In this document: in pieces, positions 48,801 to 60,455 of the stretch
How the letters are laid out: each line of letters starts with the position of its first letter
Numbering within the stretch: position 1 is the first letter of the stretch
DNA from: Chrysomallon squamiferum
Lineage: Eukaryota; Mollusca; Gastropoda; Neomphalida; Peltospiridae
Assembly (NCBI GenBank): GCA_012295275.1
Contig: CM022675.1
Span: 3,095,536-3,159,535 of the forward strand
Direction of reading: 5' to 3'
DNA: 64,000 bases
The notes under the pieces: generated by a model
Told to the model about the DNA's origin: nothing
Databases searched by the model: none
The model's input: the letters and a program-made list of their open reading frames with translations, nothing else
Program-made: the position numbers and the translations under genes

Positions 48801-50517
48801 CAACTCTACCTCTAGAGTCTACCAGAAACAACTCAACCTCTAGAGTCTACCAGAAACAACTCAACCTCTTGAGTGTATCAGAAACAACTCAACCTCTAGT
48901 CTACCAGAAACAACTCTACCTCTAGAGTCTACCAGAAACAACTCAACCTCTAGAGTCTACCAGAAACAACTCTACCTCTACCAGAAACAACTCAACCTCT
49001 AGAGTCTACCAGAAACAACTCAACCTGTACCAGAAACAACTCAACCTCTAGAGTCTACCAGAAACAACTCAACCTCTAGAGTCTACCAGAAACAACTCTA
49101 CCTCTACCAGAAACAACTCAACCTCTAGAGTCTACCAGAAACAACTCAACCTCTACCAGAAACAACTCAACCTCTAGAGTCTACCAGAAACAACTCTACC
49201 TCTAGAGTTTTCCAGAAACAACTCAACCTCTAGAGTCTATCAGAAACAACTCAACCTCTACCAGAAACAACTCAACCTCTTGAGTCTACCAGAAACAACT
49301 CAACCTCTAGAGTCTATCAGAAACAGTTCAAACTCTACCACAAACGACTCAACCAATGAGCAGGATAGACAAGAAAAGAAAGCTTGCAATAGCCACACAA
49401 CAGAAACAAGCCGAGTGTCTTGTTAAGCGAAGTCACGTGATTATGAAGGATGGTGCTGTTGGTGATAACGTAGCTGTGCCCATTCCGTCTGTTGACAGGG
49501 GATGTGGTGATTCCAAAAATATTATAGGTGTTATTTTAGCCGTAGAAAACAGACAATATACCATTGGTTGCCCTTCTGGTATTCTGAAAGAGAAATATAG
49601 TCAACACCAGCTTATGTCCTCAGAGAATGTTGAGTGAATCTGACATTAAAAGTGTGTCACTTCGTCAAGCCAACAAAAAGGAATCTCAACACGGTGGTCA
49701 GAGTTTCGTCAAGTGCAGTTGTAATGGACCTAAGAGATGTCGGAGTAAGTGCTTGTTTAAAAAATAATGTTTTGTGTAATAGCAGACGTCACAACAGTGT
49801 AAATTGAAAACACCCTAGAAATATATATTTATATATATATAACAGACTAACTGGGGAAAAGAAATGACAAAAATAATAAAATAAAAGATAAATAATTAGT
49901 ACTTACTATTAACACAAACAGCAGTGTGATGGGTACTACAGTTACCAACTAAAAATGAGAAGCTGCCGTTTTGGAATTTTTGTAACAACACACAGCCATT
50001 TTGTATTTCATTTATATTAACGATCTGATTATCTGAAATTAAAATAAATGTTTATTTAATACAAGAAATTATAACCATGTACAATGAATATGTAAAGAAC
50101 AAACATATATATGTATATATATATAATAGTAATAATCAAATCATATCAACCAAAAACTACTATTACTACTATTAATAATAACAATAACAATAATAAAAAC
50201 AGTAACAATAGAATTTAAAAATAACAAAATACCTCTCTGACAGAAAATAAACAAGCAAAACAACCCAAACGAACCAAAAAACAATAAAGAACAACAACCA
50301 GCAAAAAAATAAAATAAAATAAAATAAAATAAAATAAAATAAAATAAAACAATAAACGAAGAACAAAATTTGTTTTAAAGACCTTTCGATGTTACATGCA
50401 ATTCACTGAAATAACTGTCAATCCAAACTATTTGTTTGTCACGTTTTAATCCAATCCAGTACGGGGATCCATCACCCCACAATCTTCGTCTTATTGTTTC
50501 ATTATTGTTTGTGCTTG
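36922..50517 (-). CDS. Gene D: 3' half of a CTLD/WSC receptor, tail frameshifted, 5' half missing
   Basis: Exons in coding order: (beyond 50517) to 50407 (CTLD2 N-half, YWIGLKRDKQIVWIDSYFS), 50032-49907 (CTLD2 C-half), 39346-39290, 38824-38717 and 38219-38166 (three stalk exons), 37883-37808 (transmembrane), 37488-36922 (tail). The CTLD2 N-half runs into the N gap. The sequence right of the gap is already the 3' flank of gene F, so signal peptide, CTLD1 and WSC exons are in the gap or deleted. The intron between CTLD2-C and the first stalk exon is 10.5 kb, against about 0.6 kb in F, because of a transposon gene with a minisatellite. The tail exon has a one-base deletion. Whether D makes a product is uncertain. 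Confidence 0.65.
38380..38432. repeat. Trinucleotide repeat (ACT/GCT)n in gene D intron
   Basis: A run of CTACTATTACTACTATTACT leads into six or more GCT triplets and back to ACT. It is intronic. Confidence 0.9.
39606..39788 (-). other. Orphan tyrosine-rich reading frame inside gene D's large intron
   Basis: The 60-codon frame includes NSNEYDTGCNFNYDSD and DDNYVGNVHVSE: three tyrosines in acidic, tail-like contexts, unlike the low-complexity frames nearby. It may be a relic of another receptor tail exon or chance. No clear splice sites support it. Confidence 0.25.
39859..39925. repeat. (TA)n/(TG)n microsatellite
   Basis: About 28 bases of TA are followed by TG-rich repeats, near the left edge of the transposon gene inserted in the gene D intron. 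Confidence 0.9.
40268..41228 (+). pseudogene. KRBA2/SCAND3-like integrase gene, N-terminal and core part
   Basis: It starts MELSVEDTFKNELYKKYES at 40268, then has several frame breaks and stops. Clear integrase-core pieces are GQVDLIDMQSLPHGSVKWIK (DLI aspartate), YQDHLTKFVVIRPLTSKRAA, KELWPELVIVLGKPRHTQS and GSVECANYDIKDMLVARMSE, where the family has a DDE-type core. The downstream SPCTTLFGIKARIGLTSSSL is also typical. This is a transposon- or retroelement-derived integrase of the group found in animals as KRBA2 and SCAND3 relatives (Ginger-like). The gene continues after the minisatellite at 49354. It is inactive as read and sits in sense-opposite orientation within gene D's intron. Confidence 0.75.
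41229..49353. repeat. 8.1 kb minisatellite, 28-bp and 21-bp units built of heptamers
   Basis: There are roughly 300 units. The long unit (28 bp) is CTCTAGA, GTCTACC, AGAAACA, ACTCAAC. The short unit (21 bp) lacks seven bases, leaving CTCTACC, AGAAACA, ACTCAAC. Variants have CTCTTGAGTCTATC in place of CTCTAGAGTCTACC, ACTCTAC for ACTCAAC, or AGAAGCA. Higher-order blocks repeat: the rare variant TCTACTTCTTGAG recurs near 42006, 42627 and 43369. The array lies exactly between the integrase core and the C-terminal part of the same transposon gene. It is not CRISPR, since there are no unique spacers. Confidence 0.97.
49354..49790 (+). pseudogene. C-terminal part of the KRBA2/SCAND3-like gene
   Basis: The frame reads MSRIDKKRKLAIATQQKQAE, then DGAVGDNVAVPIPSVDRGCG and NIIGVILAVENRQYTIGCPS to a stop near 49637. 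In another frame it continues GGQSFVKCSCNGPKRCRSKC, the cysteine-rich end typical of these proteins, and then loses frame near 49760. It directly follows the minisatellite, showing that the array expanded inside the gene. Confidence 0.75.
50308..50348. repeat. (AAAAT)n microsatellite
   Basis: Eight copies of AAAAT in the gene D intron, next to the CTLD2 N-half exon. Confidence 0.95.
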
Positions 50518-50717
50518 NNNNNNNNNNNNNNNNNNNNNNNNNNNNNNNNNNNNNNNNNNNNNNNNNNNNNNNNNNNNNNNNNNNNNNNNNNNNNNNNNNN
50601 NNNNNNNNNNNNNNNNNNNNNNNNNNNNNNNNNNNNNNNNNNNNNNNNNNNNNNNNNNNNNNNNNNNNNNNNNNNNNNNNNNNNNNNNNNNNNNNNNNNN
50701 NNNNNNNNNNNNNNNNN
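50518..50717. other. Assembly gap (200 N)
   Basis: Exactly 200 undetermined bases cut through the CTLD2 N-half exon of gene D. The round number suggests a placeholder, so the true distance is unknown. Confidence 1.
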
Positions 50718-51900
50718 CAATTACTAAACCATATATAAATATGTGAAGATAAGAAAACTGAAGTGTTTCAAAAGTGAAGAAAAACAACAAAATTTAAATT
50801 GTATGACAGAATGAAAATATCAGATGTTAGAATTGTTTTATTTACAAGTAGAATTTCCATAGAAAGTTACATCTGCTTTTGAAATTCAGTTGTGATTATG
50901 TGCGTGTTTGTATGTGGGTACAGACATGCTTGACTTAAAAAACACAGGTTACCTATTTATTTTCATTTATTTCCGAAAAAAATTTTGTATAATAATATTT
51001 CTTTCAGCTCAAACTGATTTTTGAATTTTAAAATATTTGTTAAACTTGATTTTAGTCTCATAACAAACAATTAAATTTGTATAAAAAACAGTAAAATATA
51101 TATAAAGTGTCATAGATATTACCATTCATGATTGTGTGATCAGTAAACTGAGATATACTTGTGTAAACACTGTGATATCATGAAGTTAACTTGAAGTTTG
51201 TGACGTACAAATAGAAACAATCACAAATATTACTGAAATAAATTTGTTGTGTGGTGTGTTCGAATGTAAAAAGACTAACACATGTTAAAAGTTTTATTCA
51301 TGTTGACTTTGTGATGTTCAAGGTTTGTGACAGAAGAATTTAAACAGAGCATCACATACCACACAGTTTGTATTTGTCAAGCTATTTCAGTGTTTATGAA
51401 CTATAATAATGCGATGAACTCAAAAGCTTTGGCGTGACCCAAAGAACTTTTTTTTTACTTCACTATTGTTAAGTTATTATTGCATTATAAACAATAGAAC
51501 AAATATACAAATGATTGTTTTATAATGTCAAATTTTGGAAAAGATAGAGGAAGTATACAGTAACAGTTGAAATTATACAAATTTTCACAATAACGATATA
51601 CTCTTTATACTTGATTATAAAAAAAAAATAATAATAATAAAAAAGTAAAAATAAAAGTGTTTACCTCGATGTCAGACAAATTTGTATTTTTAATAATATT
51701 TTATGAGACATTTTTAAATGTTATTCTGTGAAGAATGAATTGTGTTTTACTGCTGTTTATTTACTTCTTTTTTGAGTATTTTTATTAAACAATTTTATTT
51801 TTATGAATATTTTATTGTGTTAACTAGGAACAAAAAAAATCACTTTTGTACATCAGATCAGTGAAATAGTTTTGAAAACTAATCATTGAGAAAATATTTC
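50718..51900. other. Intergenic AT-rich DNA right of the gap
   Basis: No exon of gene D or any other gene is recognised. The expected D signal peptide, CTLD1 and WSC exons are not here. Confidence 0.6.
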
Positions 51901-52014
51901 AAATTAAACACCATACAGCATGCCTTAATCAGTTTTATTTTATATATTCAAATATTTAAATTTATAACAATACAAATAAAGAAATAAACAAATAGACAAA
52001 GAAAAAAAAAGTAT

Positions 52015-52028
52015 TATTATTATTATTA

Positions 52029-52080
<52 letters not shown>
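52015..52080. repeat. (ATT)n microsatellite
   Basis: Uninterrupted TAT/ATT triplets with one slip. Confidence 0.95.
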
Positions 52081-52082
<2 letters not shown>

Positions 52083-52416
52083 ATCTTTTTTTTTTTAAAT
52101 TTTTACTAATTTTAAAATTCCGTTAAAAAGGTGCTTTAACATAAACCAAATATTTTTAATTTCTTCAGATATTCCATATATTTCTTCAATCATAAAATAT
52201 AATAAATTATGCTATGCAATTTCAGAAAGTTTAGTATGAGATAAACTTATAGTAAGTTTAACATCAAATATATCATGCCAAAGATTTTTAACAAGATTAA
52301 TATTCGAAGAATTGTTATTAAAAAAGCATACAACAAAGCCAAACTCAGAAATGATAAAAAAAAAAAAAAAAAAAAAAAAACAACAACAAAAAAAAACAGG
52401 ATTTGTTGAAAAATAT

Positions 52417-52422
52417 TTTATT
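52417..52422 (-). terminator. Candidate distal polyadenylation signal of gene F
   Basis: AATAAA on the minus strand, in the block conserved after B and D. It is more than 2.1 kb from the F stop because of the extra segment, so F may use a nearer site. Confidence 0.25.
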
Positions 52423-52920
52423 CGTAAATAAAAATACGTAATCATTTTAGTAATGTAACAATATAAAAAGAAGGCCTTAGAATCAGTTTTGTCTTAAACA
52501 TAGAAATTAAATTTTTAGATTATGAAGTTATGAAAGTGTACAAAAGTAAAATAATACTCACAAAACTTGATTGAGTTAAAAATGATTGTCAAAAGTTAGA
52601 ACCTCTGCACAGTTCTGACAGTGATACATCTTATCAAAAATCTATCATCAGATAATCATTTTCTAATTTTTAGACCACTTTGGTTCTAAGCACTCATTAA
52701 TTTTGTTAATTAACTTTCTGTTTAATAATATTGTAATTATTATTATAAAATGTATATAAATTATACATTCATTAGAGACTTTATGTACAAAGCAGAGATA
52801 TATTGTCTACGTTTTATATTTTCAAATAATTTTGTTAACTTGGCTAATGTTTATATGAGAATGTGAGGGAAAATTTGATATAAACAAGAATGATTTTATA
52901 CCAGTTATATACACCAGGTC

Positions 52921-54310
52921 TTCCTTTGTTAGTAAAGAAAACAAATTTAATGCAGACATTATTTAAAAATATACTGAAAATAAAAAATAAAATAAAAAAT
53001 ACAAAGAAAAAAGTAAGTGTATTTGACTTCTCCCATTCTTATCAAGTAATTTAATTTATTTGTCTTAAGTTCTTATCTATAAACAATTTATGAAATAGAA
53101 AATTTATTGTTAAGAATGAACTTGCTACCACTCTGTAATGAAATTGTTGGTTTATATTAGCTGTGTCATGGATGAATGTTTTGCAGTATAAAACTGTGTC
53201 AGTCCAGTTTACTGTATTATTATGAAATAATGTTTAATGTTGTAATGTTAAAAACAAGAGAAATTGGTAGTATATAGTAAGTTGATTATTGTTAAATTTA
53301 GTGTCGTAGTCATTGACAAGTCTATGCCAGGATAAGCAGTTGCAAGTGATCTTTTCTGTACATAAATTATATATACTATCCAATCAAATACTGTGATGCA
53401 ATTACAACTAGGCAATTAATCTAGGTGATTTTTTTATTTATTTTAAATCTATTTGTTTCTGTATAAAACTACAAAATACAGTAGCTTTATTCTGAGGTTT
53501 CAATAAAAAAAAAACTTTAGAAGGAAATGGGTTTTTATTTCATTATTTAAAAAAAAACATTAATGTGTTAATTTTATTGCATGATAAAAACTGATTGATA
53601 GGAGAGGTTTCACTATAAAATGTTCTAATTAAAACCAGATAACTCTTGTATCTATTAATTTAAATTATAAACTGATTGTACAAAAACACATGCTCACAGA
53701 AACAGATATACAGATAGATGTAGTTTATACTCATGCATACATACATACATACATACAGACGAAATACATACATTTATGTACGTTTGAATATATACATATT
53801 TGCACACATCTCTGCATGCAGATTTTTTTATATCATATTCTATGTATATCTGTATACATATGTAGACCCATACATCTCTGTTTTCTATGTCTAATTATCT
53901 ATCTATCTGTCTGTGTGTCTATCTGTGAAGCTATCTGTCTATCTATATCTATCTATCTATCTATCTATCTGTCTATCTCATTACAGAAATATACACACAC
54001 AGTTATATTTGGCACCTAATAGCAGAACAAAAAATTGTATCATTAAACAATATTTTGCTTACTGATCAAATGCAAACTACTAATTATTCACAGAAATATA
54101 CAACTACCCTTCAAAGCTAAAATTGTCACTTATTTTACTAATTCCAGTTCCAACCCCTGATGTTGACATGTTTCCTAATATTTCAGATTATTGTAAAATG
54201 ATTGTCTGTCTGTTAATACCAGTTTTGAACAGTCTTCACTTCCTTGATGATAAAATAATTTGAGAAAAGGAGGAGTGGTTTAAAAATTAAAGAGAAACCA
54301 ACAATAATTA

Positions 54311-54358
<48 letters not shown>

Positions 54359-54480
54359 AACTGAAGGATTGTAGAAGACAAAAGTAATTTTTTGTTACAT
54401 TTGTGTAATTCAGAGCTGGTCACACACAACATATCTCCTGTTCCAGCCAGTACCAAGTGACTGGTTTTCCCTGTCTATGA
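52921..54480. other. Segment present only in the F 3' flank; microsatellites, no gene seen
   Basis: Similarity to the B and D flanks stops near 52920 and returns just before the F stop (near 54470, GAGCGGGTACATATCTTG). Between these lie ACATAC and CTAT repeats (53725-53980) and a (GT)n run at 54312-54357. No transposase frame or inverted repeat is recognised. Confidence 0.5.
54312..54357. repeat. (GT)n microsatellite
   Basis: Twenty-two or so GT pairs. Confidence 0.95.
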
Positions 54481-54536
54481 GCGGGTACATATCTTGTTAA
54501 TAATAAGAAAGAGTAGTACGTGTTGTGGGAACATAA

Positions 54537-55182
54537 TCAACCTCTCACAGAATCAAGGTGGCTGTAATCATCACTGTTGTAGTCAGCTTTTTTCAGATCC
54601 ATGTCAGCGATGTTGTATTCGTCTTCAGTCACAGCAGCGATGTGGTTGTACGTCTCATCATGAGAAAATGTCGTCTTTGGTGCTGTTGTATCGTAATCAC
54701 CTTCCACGACGTCTCTGATATGGTTGTATGTTTTGTCATGAGCAGACATATACATTGGTTTGGATTCAGTTGTATCATAATCACCTTCAACGTTGCTGTC
54801 GGTGTGGTTGTAGTTGCTATTCTGATTGTCAGCGATGTGTGGCCCAGATGTTTTGTTCTTCTTCATCTTGTTTACCTGACTGTAGACATCAGAACTTGAT
54901 TTAACTGCATTGCTTTCATCTAGGACGTTGTAGTCATCATCAATGATGTTGTTGTAGTTGCTGTTTATTTGAACATTTGCTGCATTCACTTCAGTTGCCA
55001 GTTCATAGTCACTAGACTTTGGCTTGGTTGCCATGGTAACCTCTGTTAAAGTTTCAAACTCGTAATGTGAATCAGTTCCTGGTTTGATCTCATCGTAATC
55101 TGACAAGTTTTGCTGATTCACAGATGTGATTCGTCGAGTATTACTGCTTTTTCGTTTAGTCTCGAAACAAAATTTATGTGAT
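54537..55182 (-). CDS. Gene F cytoplasmic tail exon
   Basis: An intact 215-residue tail with 15 tyrosines. It has the common set (SDYDEI, SHYEFE, SDYELA, two TYNHI, two GDYDTT, DEYNIA, DDYSHL) plus a segment absent from B and D containing SSDVYSQVNKMKK. VYSQV is a YxxV-type SH2 docking motif. Intact coding here argues that F was functional until recently. Confidence 0.85.
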
Positions 55183-55439
55183 CTGAAGAGAAAGAAAAAA
55201 AAAAGAACAAATAATAGAACAAATAAACCAAACAATAAATAAATAAACAACAAAAAATTAACAAATAAAAAAGAATAACAAACATATAAGAAATAAGTAA
55301 ACAAATAAATATATAAACAACAAAAAACAAATGAACAAATGAAAAGATAAACAAACATAACAAACAAACGAAACAAATAAATAATTAAATATAACAAACG
55401 AAATGTATTTAATTTACAGTCAGATTTGAATAAAAAAAA

Positions 55440-55475
<36 letters not shown>

Positions 55476-56909
55476 GAATTTTAATAAGCATGAAAAGTAC
55501 AACATAGAACTGTTTTTATGTTTACCTTTTCATCCAAACTGTCACAACAACAACTCCAGCTATGAGTAGAATTAGAGTAACAGAAACACCCACAGCAACA
55601 CCTACATAAATAACAGTTTTGTTGATTTTTTTTCTGTAGAAAATTATATACAATAATAAAATAAAGTTATCGAGTAGGTGATGATAAAAAGTGAATCGGT
55701 TTGTTCAGATAAACAAAACAGGGTTATAGGTTCAGATTTTCATAGACTGAGTGGTTAGCGCTAACAAGAGGATCCAGATGAATTGTTTATATTATTTATG
55801 ATATTCATTGAAAATTTGGTTTTAGTAGTGATTAAAATAATTCAGAAATGTCTGTGTGTGATTACATTAAACAAACAAACAAATAAATAAATAAATAAAT
55901 AAATAAACATTTGTAAATGAAAAACAAATAAATTGATTTGTTGACAGATATTTCAATAATTACACAAAATCTACTGACTATTTTGCTATTAACAGTATAA
56001 TTGTATTAATTTAGTTTTGTTTAATGTTAGTATTAGAGATGAATTTTACAGCATGGATATTTAAAGTTTATATTTTATTATAATGTTTTCTTTTTTACAA
56101 AGATAAATCAAATATATTGTACTTCGTGGCATATGCAGTTTTTATGAATGTATATTCATTAAAGTAAATAAATATTAATAACTAAAATACACATGTTAGA
56201 TTCAGGTAAACATTGTTTTTAATCTTACCTGTTTGATCTTTTTCATTTTTATTAAGAATCTGAGCTTTTGTAACTGCAGCACCTGCAACAACAATAACAA
56301 CAACAACAGTCATAACAAGAGCAATACAATGACAACAACAGTATTAACAACAACAAACAATAATGCCAATAACATTAACAACAACATTAAAAATAACACT
56401 GACAATAACAATAACAAGAAAACAAATAATAATTGTAGTAGTAGTAGCAATGTTAATTATAATGATGATGATGGTAAAAATGATAAGAACAATGATAATG
56501 ATGATACTGTCAATGATAAAAATAATAATGTTAATAATAACAACAAAAAAAGTGACAGCACTATTAACATCATAATAAAAACAAGAAAGTTAATAGAATT
56601 TCTTTTACTAGCAGTACTATAACAACAATAGCAACTACTACTACACATACAAGAACTATAGTAATAAAACAACTTCTACAGTTTTGCTATTATTAATTTC
56701 AATACAATAATAAATACTATTTAATATTTATTGTTTTGTTAGAATTCTGTTAGCACAAAATATTGCTGTATTGCATTTAATTTTCTGTTGGTTAGGTTTC
56801 AAAAGTTATTTATTTGTGAAATTACACTAACAATGGTTTAATCGTAAATATCAAGTAATGAATTTAAAGAAATTAACTAAGTATTTACGAAGGGAAATAA
56901 ATATTTTAC

Positions 56910-57408
56910 CTGGTACGGAAGTGAAGTGAGTTGTCTGCCTTCCAGACATTTCTGACGCAGTTGGCGTCTGCTTCGTTTTGTCACCTCCTGATTTTGTTAT
57001 TTCAAAGGAATGTGCAACTAACAAATTTGAATGTGAAAAAATCGTATGTTTTAACAACGTTTTATGAAATGTGACAAACATTATTAATTTCAATATATTA
57101 ATAAACAATATCTAATATTTTTATATTTTGATAGAATTCTGTTACCACCAAATATACGTTATTTTAAAAATATTCATTTAATTTTGTATTTATTAGGTTT
57201 CAAAAATTATTTATTTGTGAAATTACACTAACAATCGTTTAATCGTAATTATCAATTATGAATTTAAAGAACTATTTACGAAGGGAAATAATTATTGTAC
57301 CTGGTACGGAAGTGAAGGGAGTTGTCTCCCTTGCAGACGTTTCTGACGAAGAAGATTTGTGACTTGTTTTGTCTCCTTTCGAAGTTGTTATTTCAGAGGA
57401 ACTTGGAA
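56910..57408 (-). CDS. Gene F tandem pair of 108-base stalk exons
   Basis: Exons 57408-57301 and 57017-56910 are both 108 bases, phase 1 in and out, with the same ends (start VP or VA from TTCC/TTGC; end TSVP). D has one copy and B only a relic. The pair lengthens the Ser/Thr-rich stalk by 36 residues. Confidence 0.75.
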
Positions 57409-57517
57409 CTAACAAATGTGAATGAGATAAAGTAATATGTTTTAACAATATATTAAGAAATAGACGTATATTTTCTTCCAGTTCATAAGTGCTTTACTAG
57501 AAGTGTAAAAAAATAAA

Positions 57518-57561
57518 AAATAAAATAAAATAAAATAAAATAAAATAAAATAAAATAAATA

Positions 57562-57620
<59 letters not shown>
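57518..57620. repeat. (AAAAT)n and (AAT)n microsatellites in a gene F intron
   Basis: About eight AAAAT copies followed by some twenty AAT triplets. The overlapping reading frames on the minus strand are repeat artefacts. Confidence 0.95.
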
Positions 57621-57621
<1 letters not shown>

Positions 57622-60032
57622 GATTTTTATTTGTAGTAAGAGTAAAGGAATAACAAAAGAACAACAAAAAACAAAACAAAAAACCCAACAAAAACAACAA
57701 CAATAAAACAGCAGCAAACAATCTATCTATAGATCCATAAACTGTATCTTTATATACGAATGTATCTCTCTGTCTGTCTGTCCATCGATCCATCCATTCA
57801 TCTGTTTTTATACATTTATTAATTATCCAAAGATTGAGAATACATTGTTATTAATACCTGGACTTGTTTTATGTGTTTCACTACTTGGAATGTTAGATGT
57901 TTGAAAATTCGAATCTGTAATATATAAAATATGTAAACACATTTTTAGAAATAATTTTATCGACAATTTTTAAATAAGTGTCAACATAGATTTACTATTA
58001 TACACTGATCATACTGTGTTTAGCGATTGCTATTATTTGTATAACAGTTAGACCTAAACTTCCTCAGTGCACAATGGGTTATTGCTTGTTTCATCCAGTG
58101 CTTCATAAACTGTTTAGTGTAAGTGTGAATACACTTCTGTCTGTATGAAGGAGCAGACAAAAGATCCATAGATTGTCGACGAAAACTGTAGCGGAATACA
58201 TTTGAGGTTTCCTTGTTATATGTTTCTTTTCAGTCCTTTAGATCATTATTAAAAACAGATTTAAAAGTTTAATATCCAGTAAGTGATGATAAAAAGTGAA
58301 TTGGTGTGTTCAGATAAACAAAATAGAGTAACAAGATCAGATTTCAAGTAGTCGACTGTATATTCTTTAAAATTTCATGTTACTAGTGAATACTTCAGAA
58401 AGATCTATGTATAACTAACTAACTAAGTAATTAACTAGCTAACTAACTATCTAAGTAACTAACTAACTAACTAGCTAACTAACTAACTAAATAAATAAAT
58501 AATACTTACTATTAATACAAATGGCGGAGTGGACGTCACTACAGTTACTGAGTGAAAATGAAGTTTTGCCATTTGAGGATTTTTCTAACAGGACACAGCC
58601 ATTTTGTGTAATGTTAATTTTAATACTGAACGCTTCAAAATCTAAAATAAAATTTCGAAATAATAAAGTGAAAGGAAAATTATAGGAGAGTTAGTTAAAA
58701 TAAATAAATTAAATATTTCTCCATTAATAATAAAAACAAAAACAAATAAACTTATAGTTTATTATTTCAAGCAGCACATTGTAGTATCCTCAGCAAACAT
58801 AAATAAATAATTTTGAAGATGTAAAATAAAAAATAAACACACACATACACACATACACATACATACACACATACATATACACAAACATATATATAAATAT
58901 ATACGCATACACATATGTATGAATAATGACGATGACAAATAACAAATAAATAAATAAATAAATAAACAAAACTGATAACAGTAATTTATATCTATTAGAA
59001 GCCAGTTGATGTGATAAAAAATAACTAACTGTCACTCCGTACAAGCTCTTTAGTCCGGTTTAGTCCAATCCAGTACTGGTATTCAGCCCACCATTTTGTG
59101 GTTATTATGTTTATGTTGTTGCTGTCAAGTTTTGTTAAAGGACAGAATGAGTTAGATGAAGTCCAGCTGTGTTTGTTTTTGTGATGATAACATGATGAAC
59201 TGTTATAATGTCCGATACCTGAAATAAATAAATAAATAAGTAAATAATAAAAAAGTCAATATTTGTTTTGTAAAGTAGTAACTATCTTCCTGGTTCTCTC
59301 GGCAGCTCAGTTCCTCGCACTGTATATGTAGGTGTGAGTATACATGTGCGTGCTCATGTGCGTTTATCTTAGAGTTTCTTATTTTATTAGTTTTGAATAA
59401 TAAAAAATTCACTTACAGTTACAAATAAACCCTTTTTGTAAATTACAGTTCTCCTCTGTTTTCACGTTGAGTCTAGGAGGTTCAATATAGCCACAGAGAC
59501 CACCAACATCCAAAGACCAGCTGGAAGGGAGGCCTGGAAAAGATATTTTCAGTTAAAATAGATTAAGTAAACCCACCAAAACCTACAACATAAAGTTACA
59601 TGATAATCCTCACTCAGTTTTCATTATTTGAACTCTAATTTCATATATTTTGTTTTTATACTCTATTATTAATTAAAAATTAAATAAAAAAAAAAAATAA
59701 AAAAATAAAAAAATAAAATAATAAAAAAAAAAAAACAAAAAATAAACAAACAAATAAATAAATAAATAATAATAATAATAATAAAATAAATAAATAAATA
59801 AAAAAAAAAAAGAAAAAATAATTTTAACTGTTTTTTTTCTTTTAATAATATATAATAATAATGACCAGCATTTTAATATTAATAATAATAATATTAAATA
59901 TAATTTTGAGACATTTTGGAGGTATTTATAATATATTTTTCCACAGTTTTCTTTGAATTTTTTTTTTCTCCATTTCATCAAAGATGTCGTTTATTGAAAG
60001 TAAGGATATAAAATAATAAAAAAAAAAGTTAC

Positions 60033-60165
60033 CTATTTTATAAATACTGATTGTATTTTCAGTTCCCACAGTTTTCATTGAAGTTCCCCAAACAAATATT
60101 TCTATTTTCTCTTTGAAATAATCCTGAAATGAGCTCAACCATTTAAAACAGTAACACTTCTCTCC
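60033..60165 (-). pseudogene. Gene F second WSC exon: compensated double frameshift, lost acceptor
   Basis: Compared with gene C (30232-30364), one base is missing near 60125 and one is gained near 60072, so about 20 residues are replaced (now QDYFKEKIEIFVWGTSMKTV) before the frame returns to TENTISIYK. The CLGN and ENCG cysteines disappear. Two bases of the acceptor (the CA of GCAG) are deleted. The next in-frame AG would remove only two residues. Confidence 0.65.
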
Positions 60166-60455
60166 CCAAAACCAACATTTGAAATATTAAAAGTGACACG
60201 TGTTAAAAATATTTGTAGGTTTCTGTAAACATATATTTGTATCTTGTTGTATTTATGCAAAATTGCATATTTAATATGTGTTTGCATTACTATATATATG
60301 TACAACACAATTATTTATTTTGTATGTCAACATACATATATGTAGCATATATATTTGCATTTGTTATAAATACAAGATATTGTTACAAAACATTCATACC
60401 TGTAACATCTCCTTGTTTTGTGTATGTAAATATTTACTTAATCTGTGTTACTAAC

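Larger units (their letters stand above)
51900..52920 (-). other. Distal 3' flank of gene F, homologous to the B and D flanks
   Basis: Landmarks shared with 10740-11510: ATATTTCTTCA...CATAA, the TTTTATTCGTAA block and TTCTGACAGTGAT. It is separated from the F stop codon by about 1.5 kb that B and D lack. Confidence 0.6.

Noticed and set aside
41229-49353. Possible CRISPR array (28-bp repeats)
   Set aside because: Units are contiguous with no unique spacers, and the context is a eukaryotic transposon gene.
50436-50790. Frames made mostly of X
   Set aside because: They span the 200 N gap.
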